Shown: piece by piece, positions 50,237-50,287 of the stretch
How the letters are laid out: every line of letters starts with the position of its first letter
Numbering within the stretch: position 1 is the stretch's first letter
Assembly (NCBI GenBank): GCA_937903155.1
Contig: CALCZU010000049.1
Span: 1 to 50,287 of the forward strand
Origin: an uncultured Bdellovibrionales bacterium
GTDB taxonomy: Bacteria; Bdellovibrionota; FAC87; UBA2466
DNA length: 50,287 bases
Reading direction: 5' to 3'
Made by a program: the position numbers and the translations under genes
The notes under the pieces: generated by a model
What the model saw: only the letters and a program-made list of their open reading frames with translations
The model's database searches: none
Told to the model about the DNA's origin: nothing

Positions 50237-50287
50237 TCTGTTGAAAAGATAATAAAGCGAAAAGCAGCAGCCATGAGTAGGATGTTG

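Noticed and set aside
1..50287. CRISPR arrays, rRNA genes or intact insertion sequences
   Set aside because: I saw no regularly spaced short direct repeats, no rRNA sequence, and no transposase.

Overview
The window joins two kinds of bacterial DNA. Bases 1 to about 30,700 are accessory DNA dominated by a conjugative, integrative element (ICE). Bases from about 30,700 to the end are ordinary chromosome. The right junction is explicit: a tyrosine integrase ends 7 bases before the 3' end of a tRNA-Ser(GCU) gene. I found no second copy of the tRNA 3' end to the left, so the other boundary is probably outside the window. By eye, the element is richer in G+C than the chromosome to its right. The xseB-ispA-dxs operon, HD-GYP and Cache signalling genes, a sigma-54 regulator and many lipoproteins suggest a Gram-negative of the deltaproteobacterial or Bdellovibrionota type. 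That placement is an inference and is not secure.

Left part (1-7,700): a two-helix membrane protein; a soluble PAS histidine kinase behind a consensus sigma-54 promoter; a stand-alone CheB-type methylesterase domain; two small genes; and a three-gene operon read leftwards (NtrC-type regulator, then a LivK-like periplasmic binding protein, then a membrane hybrid kinase) that looks like a solute-sensing phosphorelay. A 450-base regulatory region follows, with four copies of a TTCG-N6-CGAA palindrome.

Conjugation operon (8,140-25,800, all rightward, largely coupled by ATGA overlaps): a run of very small genes, four of which look like paralogues; a small membrane protein; a coupling ATPase fused through a membrane helix to a TraU-like periplasmic domain; a GspE/PilB-type ATPase; a TraF-like thioredoxin-fold protein; a pilin; TraL, TraE, TraK, TraB, TraV and TraC/VirB4; a small secreted protein; a TraH-like protein and a short TraG-like protein. 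This is an F-type mating apparatus with unusual parts. Next come a palindrome cluster, a lipoprotein, a MobC-like protein, a relaxase, a ribbon-helix-helix protein, an excisionase and the integrase (26,015-30,695). Three intergenic regions of this operon share one RNA-like architecture: a hairpin, an A-rich linker, a loop with ACCAC-AAGG, and a hairpin at the ribosome binding site. I regard it as the best candidate for something undescribed.

Chromosomal part (30,703-50,287): tRNA-Ser; nadC-nadB-nadA for quinolinate and NAD synthesis, read leftwards; a PAP2 phosphatase; a TlpA-like thioredoxin; a zinc-ribbon/Tudor-like protein; the livKHMGF branched-chain amino acid transporter; xseB-ispA-dxs for isoprenoid precursors behind a strong promoter with almost no leader; a GAF/HD-GYP protein; an alcohol dehydrogenase; a Cache-type sensor without an output domain; TlyA; and a patatin-like lipoprotein that has lost its nucleophile serine. 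Long imperfect inverted repeats of one probable dispersed family occur at 36.5, 47.1 and 50.2 kb.
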